Source: Plazaster borealis (taxonomy: Eukaryota; Echinodermata; Asteroidea; Forcipulatida; Labidiasteridae). From it: a stretch of 64,000 nt of DNA. Shown one piece after another: positions 31,944 through 43,814 of the stretch. Made by a program: the position numbers and the translations under genes. Each line of letters opens with the position of its first letter. Within the stretch, counting starts at the first letter, position 1. A model generated the notes under the pieces. That model was given only the letters and a program-made list of their open reading frames with translations, was not told the origin of the DNA and did no database searches. The DNA is taken from assembly GCA_021014325.1 (NCBI GenBank), contig CM037474.1, positions 3,538,488 to 3,602,487 on the forward strand. The letters are read 5' to 3'.

Positions 31944-33884
31944 GTAGGCTTTCAGATCAAAAATACACAATTTCTTTTGGGGGGTCATTTTGATGGTAAG
32001 GGTTCTTGTGTGGTTGAAGGTGATGGAAACTCTCAACTGGATTTGGGAGGGGACGGAGTAGGGTTCGAGTTGGAGGAAAGATTGCATTCAGATGAAATTG
32101 ACAAAAGGGTCGAGAGATGATTCTCTCATTTTCTTGATGCCCACTATCCATCAGTTGCTTGGATTTTCTGTCTTACTGGAACATTATCGCCTGCAGGCTT
32201 CACATATGCCTGTGGTGCCAGCTTTGGTGCAGCCAGCCTGGCTGCCAACCTGGTTCTGCCACAAGGCCCTGATACCCAGTGTGGGTCTGGCCGATGATTG
32301 AGTGATCGTGTCGACTGGACTTAGTGGTTTGTATAACATGCCACTGGGTCTAATCAGGATGACTGACTGTTGAAACATGAATGTGATTATTGGCATGTGG
32401 CGATCTGTGTGCATTCCACATCTCAGGAGCATTGCCGTTCATTTTGTGTTTGGTGGGGGTGCCTTTTTGTTTGTGCGTGCCAAATTGTGGGAAGAAATAG
32501 CTGGCTGATTTAAAGACTCCTGGATTACAACCGAACTCCTGCAAATCCCAACTTGAGTGATGTCAGTTTAGAATTGGGAAGGAGGTTTATGACAGACCTG
32601 GAATTTTCCTGCAAAACAGTAGCCGTGGATACCCCCCCCTTTCTATGATGAGGTGTCTTCTGTACACTTCTATTATAAATTATATTTACCACCAGAGAAA
32701 TTACCTTTACCAAGAGAAAAATTGACTAACCCCTTTGAGAAAAAAAATTAAAGGTCAGCTTTGAGGTATCACCCCCCAAAATCCTGTTTATTTTTGTACT
32801 TGACCCTCCCCTTTTTTCTTATCTGGAGCAAAGTTTTAAACATCAGTGGATTTGGTCAATTTTTTTCAGAAATTAGCAAGTTCCCAAGACAGCATTGAGT
32901 TTAATCTAAGCATCCAACCACTCCCAGTTCCTCCCCCATCCTCTTCCCTTGTCTTTCCCTTCCCTTGTTTACCCACCCATTGCTCCTCTCCCCCCCTCTT
33001 GCCCCTTCCTACCCATCCCTTCCCCCCCCCAAACGCAGAGCTACAACCTTCGTTAATGTAATGCGAAGGCTAAGTGAAAACAAAATAATTGATAAGCTTC
33101 CTGCTTCAATAAATTATCATCGCAGGAATGGCGTTTCAAAACAACATTTCACAAACTGAGTAATTGAATACTATAATTAAGTCCAGGTATATTTGTAGTG
33201 AAGAAAAAATATATATATAATTTTTAATTTTTTATAAGGCTACTTGAATTGGACTCTGTAGGAGAATCACATTCTCCCATCACCCTCATTGTTCAAATAA
33301 AATGTCTATAAATGACAACAAAAGTTGGTTTTACCCATCGGTTAAGGCCATCACAATACCCAATTTCCAAGCCCTCTCCACTTGCCATCAGCAAAGCAGT
33401 ACTGAGTGAGTCACATTAGTGACTAACTGTCCCTTTTCCACGTTCATTTGACTTCACCCACCCTCCCTCCCCCAACACCCTAGGGGTTTTTATGTGATGA
33501 CAGTGACAAATGAGCACTGTCCACAAGGGATTAACCTACCTATGTTACCTCCCTGCAAAGGAGAAAAGCTCAGAAACTTTCTCGTAGACATTGCGAGCTT
33601 TGAAAGGGCTTGGTTCCACGGAGAGATGACACTCGTTAAATCGGTCAATCAATCGTATCAGGCTTTGTTTCCTTTCAAAGGATGTGATACAACACTGAAC
33701 TTTACTCTAATTGTTTAATGGCATGGGAGGGGTCTAACCCCCCTTTTCATTGTACACTCTTGCAACGTAAGTTTGCTGACTTCCATATTATTATGTCATT
33801 CTTGCCTCGGAGATAATTACAATGGTTTCAAGTTGTTCTGTGTATTGATTTATTATAAAGCAATTACCTTTTGGGAAAGGGTTT
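31944..33884. other. Unassigned sequence
   Basis: A C/T-rich tract (about 32918-33040: CCTCCCCCATCC, CCCTTCCTACCC, then C9) gives spurious Pro/Ser-rich frames. No gene recognised. Confidence 0.4.
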
Positions 33885-34490
33885 GGTTTGTGGTACCTTG
33901 CCCTGCCTTTCACCTGTGTGGACCCCGGTTCGAATCTCATATTGGATGAAGTTTGCAGTAATAATAATATTGAAGTCTTATATAGCGCACGTATCTACCA
34001 AACAAGGCACTAAAGGCGCTTAGTATATACTTCAAACAGAAAGATGGGTTATTGAAGTTATGAATTATGAGACCCAATTATGTAGCACCTTATAATGTTT
34101 TTTACAAGGTGCTACGGGCGCATTCAGCAGCCACAACCAGGAACATCGGGGCGAACCCCTTCTCTTTTCGATAAGTGCACTGGGTTCTTTTACGTGCATT
34201 ACACAACACACGGGACCAACGGCTTTACGTCCCATCCGAAGGACGAAGCAATGGTTAAGTGTCTTGCTTAAGGACACAAGTGTCACGGCTGGGGATTCGA
34301 ACCCACACTCTGCTGATCAGAAACACCAGAGTTTGAATTCGGTGCTCTTAACCGCTCGGTCACGACACTTCCACAGTCCCTACCTGGGTTTTCTTAGTAA
34401 AGGTTTTCCTCCCACATCTAAAACTGAACATTTCTACATCGTTGTAGTGTCGGGTTACAGTGCCGGTCGCTTTTGAGAATCCCTTAGTTT
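33885..34490 (+). mobile_element. SINE family C, interrupted by SINE A
   Basis: The head (33885-33960) has CCTGCCTTTCACCTGTGTGG and B box CGGTTCGAATCTC. The body resumes at about 34371 with CAGTCCCTACCTGGGTTTTC, GGTTTTCCTCCCACA and AAAACTGAACATTTCT. The uninterrupted copy at 59683 has these parts adjacent. The SINE A fills the gap exactly, in the opposite orientation. Confidence 0.8.
33961..34369 (-). mobile_element. SINE family A nested in SINE C
   Basis: The minus-strand head ends at 34368 (GTGTCGTGACCGAGCGG; B box GGTTCGAATCC). The body has CACCGGGGCGAACCCCTTCT-type words and the ATT-rich tail at 33961 on plus reads ATAATAATATTGAAG. Near full length. Confidence 0.9.
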
Positions 34491-35700
34491 CATTACCAGA
34501 TACAAATGAAGAGTTAAAGTAAATTTTAAAAATTAAGTCTTGCAAAAGAATAACATCTTTAGGCATCTCTGGTGGGACTCAAACTCAAGACAATCTGTGT
34601 TCTAGAACAGATGTCTGAGTCGTTTGACGGCCAAGCTCACCCCTTGTGAAGAGTAATTTAGGAAGGCGATACAAGTAAATTAATTCCTCATTGTGGAAGT
34701 GATGTACAGTGAATTCTTGGAGTGATGTACAGGGAATTCTTAGAAAATCTGTACGTTTTCAGACCACACATTTGAGTTTGCCGAGGCTCAATATCTATAT
34801 ATGGATATTGTGCACAATACCAGAGGTCCTCAGTGGTAGTCCTTCCCAGATGGAAAAGGCAAGCAGGGTGGGTAGATCAATCCCCCAGACCACCAGTCAG
34901 CTAGCCTTGTTATGTATCAACCAAACAGACGGTAGCTGTCACATTCTGACAGCACATGTAGGATGCTATCTATTAACCACTCTTACATCAATATTGAACA
35001 TGCTACCTTGAAGATATCTGCGCTGCACCAGGAGGCATGTTGCTCAATATCCTTTACTCTTCCATCATACACATGCCCAGTGGAGCCATGAGAAAACAGA
35101 TCAGCCCAAGCGCAGTCGGTAATTGCAAAGCATCCCTTGCTAATAGGCCCAGCCCAATCTTACGCAAGAGAAAACCCAGGCTGTCATCAGCTGTGCAGGT
35201 AAAAAAGCTTAAAGGGTTTGGTCTGTCTGCATGGCCTGCCCTATGGCTGTACATCCATGGAATGACAACGTTTGTAAACAGTTTGATCCTAGCCTTTGAG
35301 AAAGAATCTTGGCTAGGGTCCTCAGCTCAGTAGGGCCATTTGCAGTTGGAGTTTTTTCTAGAGGAATCATTCAGAGACAAAAAAATGCTTGTTAGAAGAA
35401 AGCTTCTTGCCAATTTAAACAAAAAGGAGTCTCTCACGGGCAATGCGCGTAGCCTTTTCTCGCTGGTAACCTGTTTTGCTAAGCAGGCTTGCAGTTGGTA
35501 ATGATGTTATTTGTATTGGGTGTACTCTTCGTGGGATGTGTGTGTTTGGAGCTGAGGGAATCAAAGGATATTTTATTTTAGCCTTGATTTTTCCGCTTAG
35601 CAAAATTATTCTATGCTTAGCATTTGGTGATGTTGTTTTTGAATGAATCTACATATTACAAAAATGATAGTATTTATGAAATATGTGGAGCAGTTATGTC
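34491..35700. other. Unassigned sequence with a weak tRNA-like stretch
   Basis: 34557-34640 on minus has GAGTTTGAGTCCCACC (B-box-like) and CATCTGTTCTAGAAC as in SINE B, possibly a decayed relative. The 98-codon plus-strand frame at 35037-35333 is unsupported. Confidence 0.4.
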
Positions 35701-35991
35701 CATGCAGGAAGAATAATCTGCAATTGGAATACACTATCTGAGAAACGTTACTATCAGTATGACTCTGAGTAAATAAGGCTTCTCAGATTCAAATTTTGGG
35801 GATAAAAAGTGATAGCTTTTTTCATAACCATGGGGGATAAAAAGTAATAGCTTTTTTCATAACCGCAGCACTTCTAAGTGAAAAGTTTCTCTAATGCATT
35901 ATACTATCCAAAGCTGCGGTTCTTCTGATCAAGTAAGTTTTTATTGCCATTCATTTTAAGAGTCATTACCAAGCGTGAACAGACCCTTTAA
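35701..35991 (-). mobile_element. MITE E, partial copy
   Basis: GGAAGAATAATCTGCAATTG, TTCTCAGATTCAAATTTTGG and GGGGATAAAAAGT match the E copies at 44881 and 47604. It ends TTACCAAGCGTGAACAGACC then TTAA (35988-35991). The TAACC..GGGGATAAAAAGTRATAGC block is duplicated in tandem (35792-35865). Confidence 0.75.
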
Positions 35992-36404
35992 GTAGAATTT
36001 TTATTAAAAGGCCCTGCACACCTGTAACATGTAAAGCCAGATTTCCTGTATGTCTGCAGTCTGGCTGTTTCCTCCAGCTTAACCTGTCCACTCCCTGTGG
36101 ACTCCCTACGTCCTTCAGGTGTAAATGCTTCCACTTGCCTTACATTAAGCACCGGACATATCATCCAAGACAAACAGATCGTTGCCACTGCTGGTGGTGT
36201 GTCTTTTCAGATTTTGTAATTTTTTTCTTCAAATTGAAAAATAAATAACCCTCAAATGTGAGTGGAGTATGTATTCTACCTGTTTCATTTCATTTATTTG
36301 TTCATTTATTAATTCTGGTTGTGAAGCCAACGACTCTCAGAAAAGCGAACTTACTCACTATACTAGCCAAGAACCCCATTGAGAGAAGACAAAGAAGGAA
36401 AAAG
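35992..36404. other. Unassigned sequence
   Basis: Nothing recognised. Confidence 0.35.
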
Positions 36405-36560
36405 TCAGTTTAGGTGTGGGAGCAAAACCCTATCAGAAATACTCCAGGGAAAACCCACGCAGTCAGGTAGGGACTGAAAACCCAATCCACATAGTGCCCC
36501 CAGTGGGATTCAAACCAGGGTCCTAGAGGTGGAAGGCGAGGAAAGATACCACTACACCAA
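36405..36560 (-). mobile_element. SINE family C, copy
   Basis: Minus-strand order: head with B box GGTTTGAATCCC, then GGATTGGGTTTTCAGTCCCT and ACCTGACTGCGTGGG, matching 59683-59830. The 3' body is short. Confidence 0.7.
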
Positions 36561-37473
36561 CCCATAGAGAAAGGACCCCAACCCAACCTTTATCTATCTT
36601 GTCATCTTAGACCATTGGAAGGCCGTTATGTAATGGCCGATTATTGACCCACGCCTGGTCGAACAGTCGGCATCCTGAAGAAAGACGAAAATCTTAGCTG
36701 GTACATGACTGGAACAGGTCTTCGACAAAGCATTGATATTTGGGACTTACTCCCCTTAAAATCAGACTAGAATAACTTTTCCAAAGTTAAGGTTGTAGAA
36801 TTCCTTATTTCAGTTTGAAAAGAAGTCTCCAAGACTTTTGAGTGCAATTGCAAATATCACTCATAAGACTCATTGTGGAGGCATGAGAAAAAAATCACAC
36901 ACTCTGAAACTTTTTAAAATATTTTTTATTAGAAACGTGATATTCATTTAATGACTTTTGTTGGAGCAGGTGACATTTGGTTCTTCATTGAAAACCCCCC
37001 AAGCACAAAGAGCTTGTGGACTTTGCACATTGCAGATTTGAAGGGAAGGGATGTCGCTCTGGGGTTAAAATGAAAATGTGGAACTAATTCTGACTGAGTC
37101 AGAAAATGTCGCTGGAAGGTACAGAAGACCGTAGCAGAGATAGGAAGTTTGGTGACAGAATAAACTTGATCTTAATGACAGCAGGAATTAGAATGTCATG
37201 ATAATGGTATTGCCAGATTTTGATTTGGGATTCCTCCTCCAAAATAGAAAAGAAATGACGGACTTCACTTCCAAAGTAGTGAAGACCACATAGGTAAATC
37301 TTGTCAATAGGTAGACGGAATCGGGTGATGTCACAAATGTGCCTGTTTTCTTAACCCTCCAGAGTCTAGTCAGGGATATAGGGATAATGATCATTGCAAC
37401 TACTTCAAAAGATCTTCATATCAAGATATGTCTTTTGTCACTTTGCTGCAAAGTGCACCTCCATAAGAGATTC
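36561..37473. other. Unassigned sequence
   Basis: Nothing recognised. Confidence 0.35.
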
Positions 37474-37852
37474 TTAAAGGCACTGGACACGTTTGGTAAT
37501 TCCTCAAAATATATATTAGCATAAAAACTTACTTGGTAACGAGCAACGGAGAGCTGTTGATAGTATAAAACATTGTGAGAAACGATGCCCTCTTAAGTAG
37601 TTTTTGAGAAAGAGGTAATTTCTCACTAAAATATTTGAATCTGAGAAAGACTTCAGGCCTGAAGCCTTTCTAAGGCATCTGAAAGCACACAAATTTGTGC
37701 AACAAGGGTGTTTTTTCTTTCATTATTTTCTTGCAACTTCGATGACCAATTGAGCCCAAATTTTCACAGGTTTGTTATTTTATGCATATGTTGGGATACA
37801 CCAAGTGAGAGTACGGTCTTTGACACTTACCAAACGTGTCCAGTGCCTTTAA
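37474..37852 (-). mobile_element. MITE D, copy 4 (centre type 2), intact
   Basis: TTAA at 37474-37477 and 37849-37852. AGGCACTGGACACGTTTGG left, CCAAACGTGTCCAGTGCCT right: the outer 19 bases are exact complements. The centre is GACTTCAGGCCTGAAGCC. This is the least decayed D copy in the window. Confidence 0.93.
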
Positions 37853-38394
37853 GACTGAAGCTATGTGAGCACTGTAAAATAGACACAAGGTCCATTATTG
37901 CATTGAAGTCATCACACCGCCATCTTGGAGGTAAAACGATGATGCAACAATGAAAATGCACATCTATGTACGCCCGGCGCACAGGATGGGCCAATGAGCA
38001 ACCTTCTTATGACCTCTAGTCGAGGGCGCCCTACTCAAATGACGTCATAAGGTCTATTCCAGGTTAGTTCTGGAGTTGCATTGTCACCATTGAGGCACCA
38101 TCCCCTTTAATAGTCAGGGCACTCCAAGGTCAAGATCTCTCTATGGGGTTGAGGTTGTGGCTTCTGTGAAGGTAGCAAATAGTGATAAATGAACACCAAA
38201 CCCGTCAAGGCTGGCTTTTCTTGAGTTACAATCTTCATGCAGTTTACATTACACAGGTGTGCCTCAAGATGAGTTCTGCTTAGCACATTTTAACTAATGC
38301 TTTAGTAAAAAACAAGTTACCATCCAAAATGCTGTTTCATTCATACCCATTTTGTTGTTGTTGATTGTTTTTGCATAGTCTTGCATTCAAGCCG
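37853..38394. other. Unassigned sequence with a small J fragment
   Basis: AGGGCACTCCAAGGTCAAGA and GAGGTTGTGGCTTCTGTG at 38115-38170 resemble repeat J. A GCTTAGCACATTTT / CTGCTTAGC word near 38278 recalls element F. Confidence 0.4.
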
Positions 38395-38788
38395 CTACCC
38401 TCTGGCTGAGCGGATAAGAACACCGGACTCAAGCTCTGGTGTTTCTGATCAGCAGAGTGTGGGTTCGAGTCCCAGTCGTGACACTTGTGTCCTTAAGCAA
38501 GACACTTAACCATTATTGCTAGGTCCCGTGTGTTGTGTAATGCATGTAAAAGAACCCAGTGCACTTATCGTAAAGAGAAGGGGTTCGCCCCGGTGTTCCT
38601 GGTTTGATCGGCAGCATATTGCGCCACAGCACCTTGTAAACCATTACATGGTGCTATAAAGGAATAGGTTATATACTTCAACGTAGCTCTGCATATCTTG
38701 CAGGAAAAAATACTGAGCGCCTTGATACGCCCCCGAGGGGTGTGATAAAGCGCTATATAACTTAGAGCCCAGTATTATTATTATATGG
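38395..38788 (+). mobile_element. SINE family A
   Basis: The head has GAGCGGATAAGAACACCGGA, anticodon loop CTCAAGC, TCTGATCAGCAGA variable arm and B box GGTTCGAGTCC with a clean T stem. The body lacks the CTTCGGATGGGACGTAAAGCC block present at 19920. It ends GCTATATAACTTAGAGCCCA plus GTATTATTATTATA. Confidence 0.92.
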
Positions 38789-39039
38789 TGAGAAACACCC
38801 TTTGCACTGTGAAATATGCTCTTTTGCATTTGTTGTACAACAGCCTCTTATACAAATACACAAATGTATAAATTAGACTTGGGCGGTGAACCTTTCCAGA
38901 TAGGGCCACATGGGAGTTGATGCTGACATCCTTAACAGGGATTCAGATGCATCGGGCGGCGTAGAGTTCACGATAAAATTCGATCACGTACAGAGGGGTG
39001 ACTTTTTTTGGTACTCATTTTTTGTGTATGGATAAGACA

Positions 39040-39247
39040 GGGTATGCCCTGAACTTTTTCAGTGACTAGCCAGCGGGACCAGTCAGCTTGTCAATTAGCT
39101 AGTCCATCAGTTTTTCCACTATTCCATATTTCTCATTCTAGAGGGATGGTTTTTCAACACTGAACGAGCCAGACGGATCGGTTGGAAAGAGCTCCTTGGG
39201 TGTTTTAACTCGCATTTGGTCAGCAGAATGCTGTTACGGAGAGTGCT
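39040..39247 (+). repeat. Dispersed repeat I, directly followed by MITE F
   Basis: CAGTGACTAGCCAGCGGGAC, CAGTCAGCTTGTCAATTAGC, TTTTTCAACACTGAACGAGC, GGTGTTTTAACTCGCATTTG and GGAGAGTGCTG. Its last GGG is shared with the first bases of element F. Confidence 0.75.
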
Positions 39248-39440
39248 GGGCCCAATTTCATAGAGCTGCTTGAGCAGAAAATATTGCTTAACAATTTTCT
39301 GCTTAGCAGAAATGAGCGGGATACCAGTCACAAATTGTACATGTGACATGGTATTTTGGCTGGTATTCCTGTTCTCATAAGCATAATTTTGTTGTGCTTA
39401 GCTACTTTTTGTGCTTCAGCAACTCTATGAAATTGGGCCC
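39248..39440. mobile_element. MITE F, full-length copy 2
   Basis: Ends GGGCCCAATTTCATAGAGCT and CTATGAAATTGGGCCC. Inner TTCTGCTTAGCAGAAATGAG and GTACATGTGACATGGTATTT match 3757-3949 closely. Confidence 0.9.
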
Positions 39441-40599
39441 TGGATGTAGCAAAGGGGGTGTAAAATAAAGGGATTAATTGTCTTCGTTTGAAAATCTGGA
39501 CCAAGTTTGACAAAGCTGTTCAAGCAGAAAGTGTTCCTTTGGGAATTTAGTTGATAAACTTGATAAAGTGGACAGTCAGTTTCAGAGAAGAATATCTTGT
39601 CCTGCAATTTTGCAGGGTATGCAGGCATTAACTTCGAATTTGTGCGTACATTTTTGGGAAGAAAAAAACAATCAATTTTAGCAAGATGGATTAGGGTGAA
39701 GAATGTTCAACTTTTGAAATATAATGTAGGGGTGTCATTATTCCTGAAGCACTATTAGTATTATTCACAGATTAACAGTAAGCAATTTGGGGTTTTCTGC
39801 AAAAATACAAACAAGTATTTTTAGTGTATTTTTAAAGAAAGGGAAACTGATTTGAAATGCATTTGCTCAATAATTTAAACAGTTTTTTAATAAACAGCTT
39901 TTTTATTTCCCCTTTGAATGAAAGTGTAAACTATCCTTGGTTGTTATCTTGATATATAGCAGGAGTGGTGGAGTGAAGAAAGAAGAAAGTTTGCGATTTA
40001 TTTCCAATCCTGTTCAAAGACCCATTTCCAGTGACATATCACAGATCTTCTTACCCAGATGTTCTAAGCTTTACACAGGTGTAAAGGCCAAGCCCCCATG
40101 GCCAAGCCTTGGAGGAGGTGGAGTAGGATACCTCAAGCTCGGTGTGCTGATACCATGCTGACATGGTGCCTTACCACTCACACAGTCAACACTGATACTG
40201 TAATTCTTGCTTTATGCAACGCTCAATGGAGCAGGGTGGGGAACCCTTGGAAGTGCAGTGCACTTTACTGGCTGCAGTCATGTTAAAGGGTAGTGCTGTG
40301 GTAGTGCTTTTCCTTCTTGGTTGATCTCTCTCCTCCACACCCCTCGTCCAAAAGAAAACATCCTAAAACTTATCAGTCAATGTTTCTTATTGAGGGAAAC
40401 TGGTTTTTGTTGTTGAGGGAAAATAAATGAAAAACAGGTGAATGTAGAAGGAGGAATCCAGTGGTTTTGTGCTTCTCAGCTGGGTTGTTTTCTTTCCAGG
40501 AACCTTGCCTATAACTTACCTCTGAAAATTTCTTTCACTCAAGAAACTGTTTTTGCTTTATTGAGGAAAAATAAATAGTTTGCAAGTTGCATGTCACAG
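39441..40599. other. Unassigned sequence
   Basis: A loose repeat of TTATTGAGGGAAAxTG / TTGAGGAAAAATAAAT occurs at about 40390, 40420 and 40560. Nothing else. Confidence 0.35.
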
Positions 40600-40743
40600 G
40601 TTATAGATGACCTCAACGCCATCGGCCTACAACACGATCAGGCTGTTCGTGCTGCCCAGGATCGGCCTGGATGGCAAAAACGAATTTCTAACATTGCAAA
40701 AACGCCTGGTCACAACGTCTCGAGCCGAGTTGGGCCCGAGTAG
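40600..40743 (+). pseudogene. Retroelement ORF2 C-terminal fragment
   Basis: The frame from 40600 reads VIDDLNAIGLQHDQAVRAAQ, DRPGWQKRISNIAK, then a short tail to TAG. DL-x-x-xGL....A--DR--W---I is the usual end of many non-LTR retrotransposon ORF2 proteins. The segment is GC-richer than its flanks. TTGCATGTCACAG just upstream resembles a 3' splice site, but I think that is coincidental. About 47 codons only. Confidence 0.55.
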
Positions 40744-40824
40744 CGTCAACTATATATGTAGAAGGATGGAGACTATAGCAGTAGTGTAATATCTCTGTGT
40801 TTTCCGCTGGGTTGTTCTATTTTA

Positions 40825-40975
40825 TGGAACGTTTGAGCTGGATACCAGCAGTTACAGATGGTACATGTGAGCTGGTATTTTGGCTGGTAATCTTATTCCA
40901 GTAAGTATAATTTTGCTGTGCCTAGCTGCTTTTTGTGCTTAAGCAGCTCTATGGTGAAATTGTGCCCTGGTATGG
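40825..40975 (+). mobile_element. MITE F, diverged copy
   Basis: GAGCTGGATACCAGCAGTTA, TACATGTGAGCTGGTATTTT, GGCTGGTAATCTTATTCCAG, TGCTTAAGCAGCTCTATG, ending AAATTGTGCCCTGG. The left end is missing. Confidence 0.75.
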
Positions 40976-41542
40976 GTTCGGCTACCTTGGTTTGAATGGG
41001 GGTAAATTGACGAGGCTGCACCATAATTACCTATGGTCTATTTCCTTCATCAGCGAAAGGTTGTTTTCCTGTCATTCTAACACCAAGTTACTGTTGTTTT
41101 TGATTAACTGGAAATTATTTTACTCGTCTTGACAATAAAGGTACGAAGAACAAACAGACTTTCTTCCCGCCCAAGGACAGATTGGAGATCAGCTTGTCCA
41201 TGTTTTTCTTCAACTGGCAAGCTCTTGCATCCGATCTTTTAAGAAACCCAAACCCGTCTTAAGAAAGTTCCTCAGGAACAACTATAACCGTTTCTTTGTG
41301 TCAGTGAAGAGATTATCAACGGTATAGAGGGACGCTCAAAAAGACTTCAGTAAGATTTGCCGCCATTTTAAGTCTCCACAAAACGCCAAAACTTGAAGGG
41401 TTTTTTCCTCGACAAAGAGTCAACAAATCCTTTGGGTGCAGGGATGTTTTCACTTTGTGAACACAGCCATCCTAAGAAAGACTCAAAAGATAAGTGAGAC
41501 CTGGTGTGTAATCTTCTTCTAACTCTGCATTGTAATGACAAC
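40976..41542. other. Unassigned sequence
   Basis: Nothing recognised; precedes the mosaic region. Confidence 0.35.
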
Positions 41543-41963
41543 AGTTATCGTTGTACTGTCTGATGATAAACAAGTCTCGTCTTTTAACTGTGTCTGGAGG
41601 TTGTTTTTTGGCCGAAGATCTTTCATACAGTTGCTACCTTGGGTCAGACACCTTGTTATGAGCAGTGATTATAGCAAGATTCGGTTGCAGAATTGAGGCC
41701 GGACTATTGGAACCTTTCCTTTTCTTGTCTTATAACTTTGTATAATTACGTGATGTCCTTTGGTCTACTCAACGTTGTTTTGTAAGATTTGAAACTTTGC
41801 CTGCTGGAGAAACAATCTGTTACCGTTGTACTGCCTGATGGGAAACAAGTCTTGTCTTTTTATTGTGTCCACAGGTTGTTTTTTGTTAGATATGTGGAGA
41901 TAAAATTTATTAAGTTTTGCAGTGACTCCATGCACATGAGTAGGATTTGAAACTTTGCACAAC

Positions 41964-42010
41964 AGTGGAGAAACAATCTAGTAATACTATTACTAGATTG
42001 TTTCTCCACT
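41964..42010. repeat. Perfect palindrome, 23-bp arms
   Basis: AGTGGAGAAACAATCTAGTA+ATA (41964-41986), one central C, then the exact complement (41988-42010). No mismatch over 46 paired positions. Confidence 0.97.
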
Positions 42011-42078
42011 TTATGTTCATGGTGTTATACATCAAACTATTACTAATAGTTTGACGTATAACACCATGAACATAAAGT
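42008..42078. repeat. Near-perfect palindrome, 35-bp arms
   Basis: 42008-42042 starts ACTTTATGTTCATGGTGTTA; 42044-42078 is its complement with a single difference (A/G at the tenth base from the centre). One central C. It shares the bases ACT (42008-42010) with the previous palindrome. Confidence 0.97.
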
Positions 42079-42165
42079 AGGATTTAAAACCTTACATGGT
42101 GGCAGTACGATCTAGTAAGGTTTGCAGTAACAAGAGTAAGATTTGAAACTTTGGTTTTCAGTGAG

Positions 42166-43814
42166 ACCATGAAATATATCTATGAATTTTTGAAATATCT
42201 CTCTATGAGTTGTGTTGGTTCTGAAAAGAACCTGTTGGTTTGTTGGTTTGCCTATTTATTTGCTTGTTTATTTATTTGTTTGTGTTTGCTGTAAGGCTAT
42301 GAGTATTCACAATATTTATTTGTGTATTTAATAAGTATTTCTCGCTTTAGGGGTGGTGGGTTATGCCTCCTATTCTAAATTTTGTTGTTGGTAAACTTTA
42401 TTGAAGGATAAATTTGGAAATAGATGTTTATTGAACTGAATGATTATAAAACAAGGCACAATCTACCATGACGAAATCCTGTCAACCTCCACCCATCCAC
42501 CTCCATCCCTTCTTACTTTACCCAGCGGGGCCTGTTACCTGTTGATAACTTTGCCAGTGGGCACCTTGTTTGATCACAAGGCAAGGCTTGTTTTCTTACT
42601 GAAGTAGTTTATCTTTAAACGAGCTGCATCCGAAGTCAGGGCTGGAACAGCTCTTCCTCCCCAGACAAAATAGGCCAACGCTGGGGCTATTTATAGCCTT
42701 GAATCAACTGGAAGGTTTAGATGCCTTGATATGATGCTGGTGGCATGCTGCTGTTGGGAGATAATCTCATACAGCTCAATAACCTTAAGGGGGTGGGGAG
42801 TGGAATCAATTGCTGTGGGGTCTTTTTTTTTCTACATGTCATTTCAAATCAAATCAGGGACCTTATCAAGGGTTGTAGCTGGCTGGATTTTTTCCTTCAG
42901 GCGTTCCACGGATCCAATGGGGACTTTGGGTAAATCAAAGAGAAAGGGTATGGTACCCCCATTCACCATCCTGTCCTCCTGTCCTGTACCCACAGCCACG
43001 CCCCCCGGCCATCTATTAGTGACCCACTGGCCACCCATCTCTAAGGAACCTAAACCTCTCTTCGTTGGATGAAGATAATTCTGCTCATAAACCCTGACAT
43101 TTAGAAACAATTTTTTAGAGGGGGGTTTATTTTGTCATCTTAATTTGATTTGTCAATGCTGTACATTATTCATCAAAGCAGCGAAGACCAATTTCAGGGA
43201 GCAGCTTAGAAAATCCTAGATTTGATAGCAATCTAATCATTTCTCACTTTTCGAAAATGTCTGCTTAATTGTTTATTTTTTATGTTATTAATTGCATGTT
43301 GCTTGTGGATGTAGATTGATGAAAACTGAATAATTCGACAGATGGGAAATATGCCCTTGGATTGCAGTGGATTGTAAAAGGACACAGCGAATTTTGTTCA
43401 TTTCATCTTAGTTTACAAATGAACAGTGAAATTTGTCTCCCCGATGTGCACTAAAAATACTCAAATTTAAAGCAAATTGTATGGTTATAGTATAGCAAAA
43501 AGACAGCTAAACTTAAACTATAACAGAACTGCCAAAAAACAGCAACATCAAAACAATATGTAGAATATATATCAAAACAATTGTTTAAAAATATGTTATC
43601 CTCCATTCTACAAGTTGTTTTTATGGGTACATTAATTCCAATACTTTAGCTTCTAATAATTATGCTGTTAAGTACAAAGCTGTTTTTAGGAAATGTTTCA
43701 TGGAAAAACTTTGAATGTTAACACAAACTTTGAGGTTGAGAAGAGCTTTGTGACATTTTCTCTGAAGATCTGTGCCGGCTTTCAGAGCTAAGGGTCAAAG
43801 GCTTGGGGGGGGGG
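42166..43814. other. Unassigned sequence
   Basis: GTTGGTTTGTTGGTTTGCC and TTTATTTG runs at 42225-42285. The two overlapping frames at 42731-43072 are unsupported. Confidence 0.4.

Larger units (their letters stand above)
41543..42165. repeat. Local repeat mosaic with two large palindromes
   Basis: The block GTTATCGTTGTACTGTCTGA...GGTTGTTTTTT (41543-41608) recurs at 41819-41884. The block GTAAGATTTGAAACTTTG recurs with few changes at about 41781, 41939, 42077 and 42131, three times followed by a GGAGAAACAATCTRGTAA or GATCTAGTAA word. Two palindromes sit inside. No family elsewhere in the window matches. Non-coding. Confidence 0.8.

Noticed and set aside
40590..40600. 3' splice site (ATGTCACAG) leading into the 40600 frame
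   Set aside because: The frame resembles a retroelement ORF2 tail with a stop after 47 codons, so a host exon is less likely.
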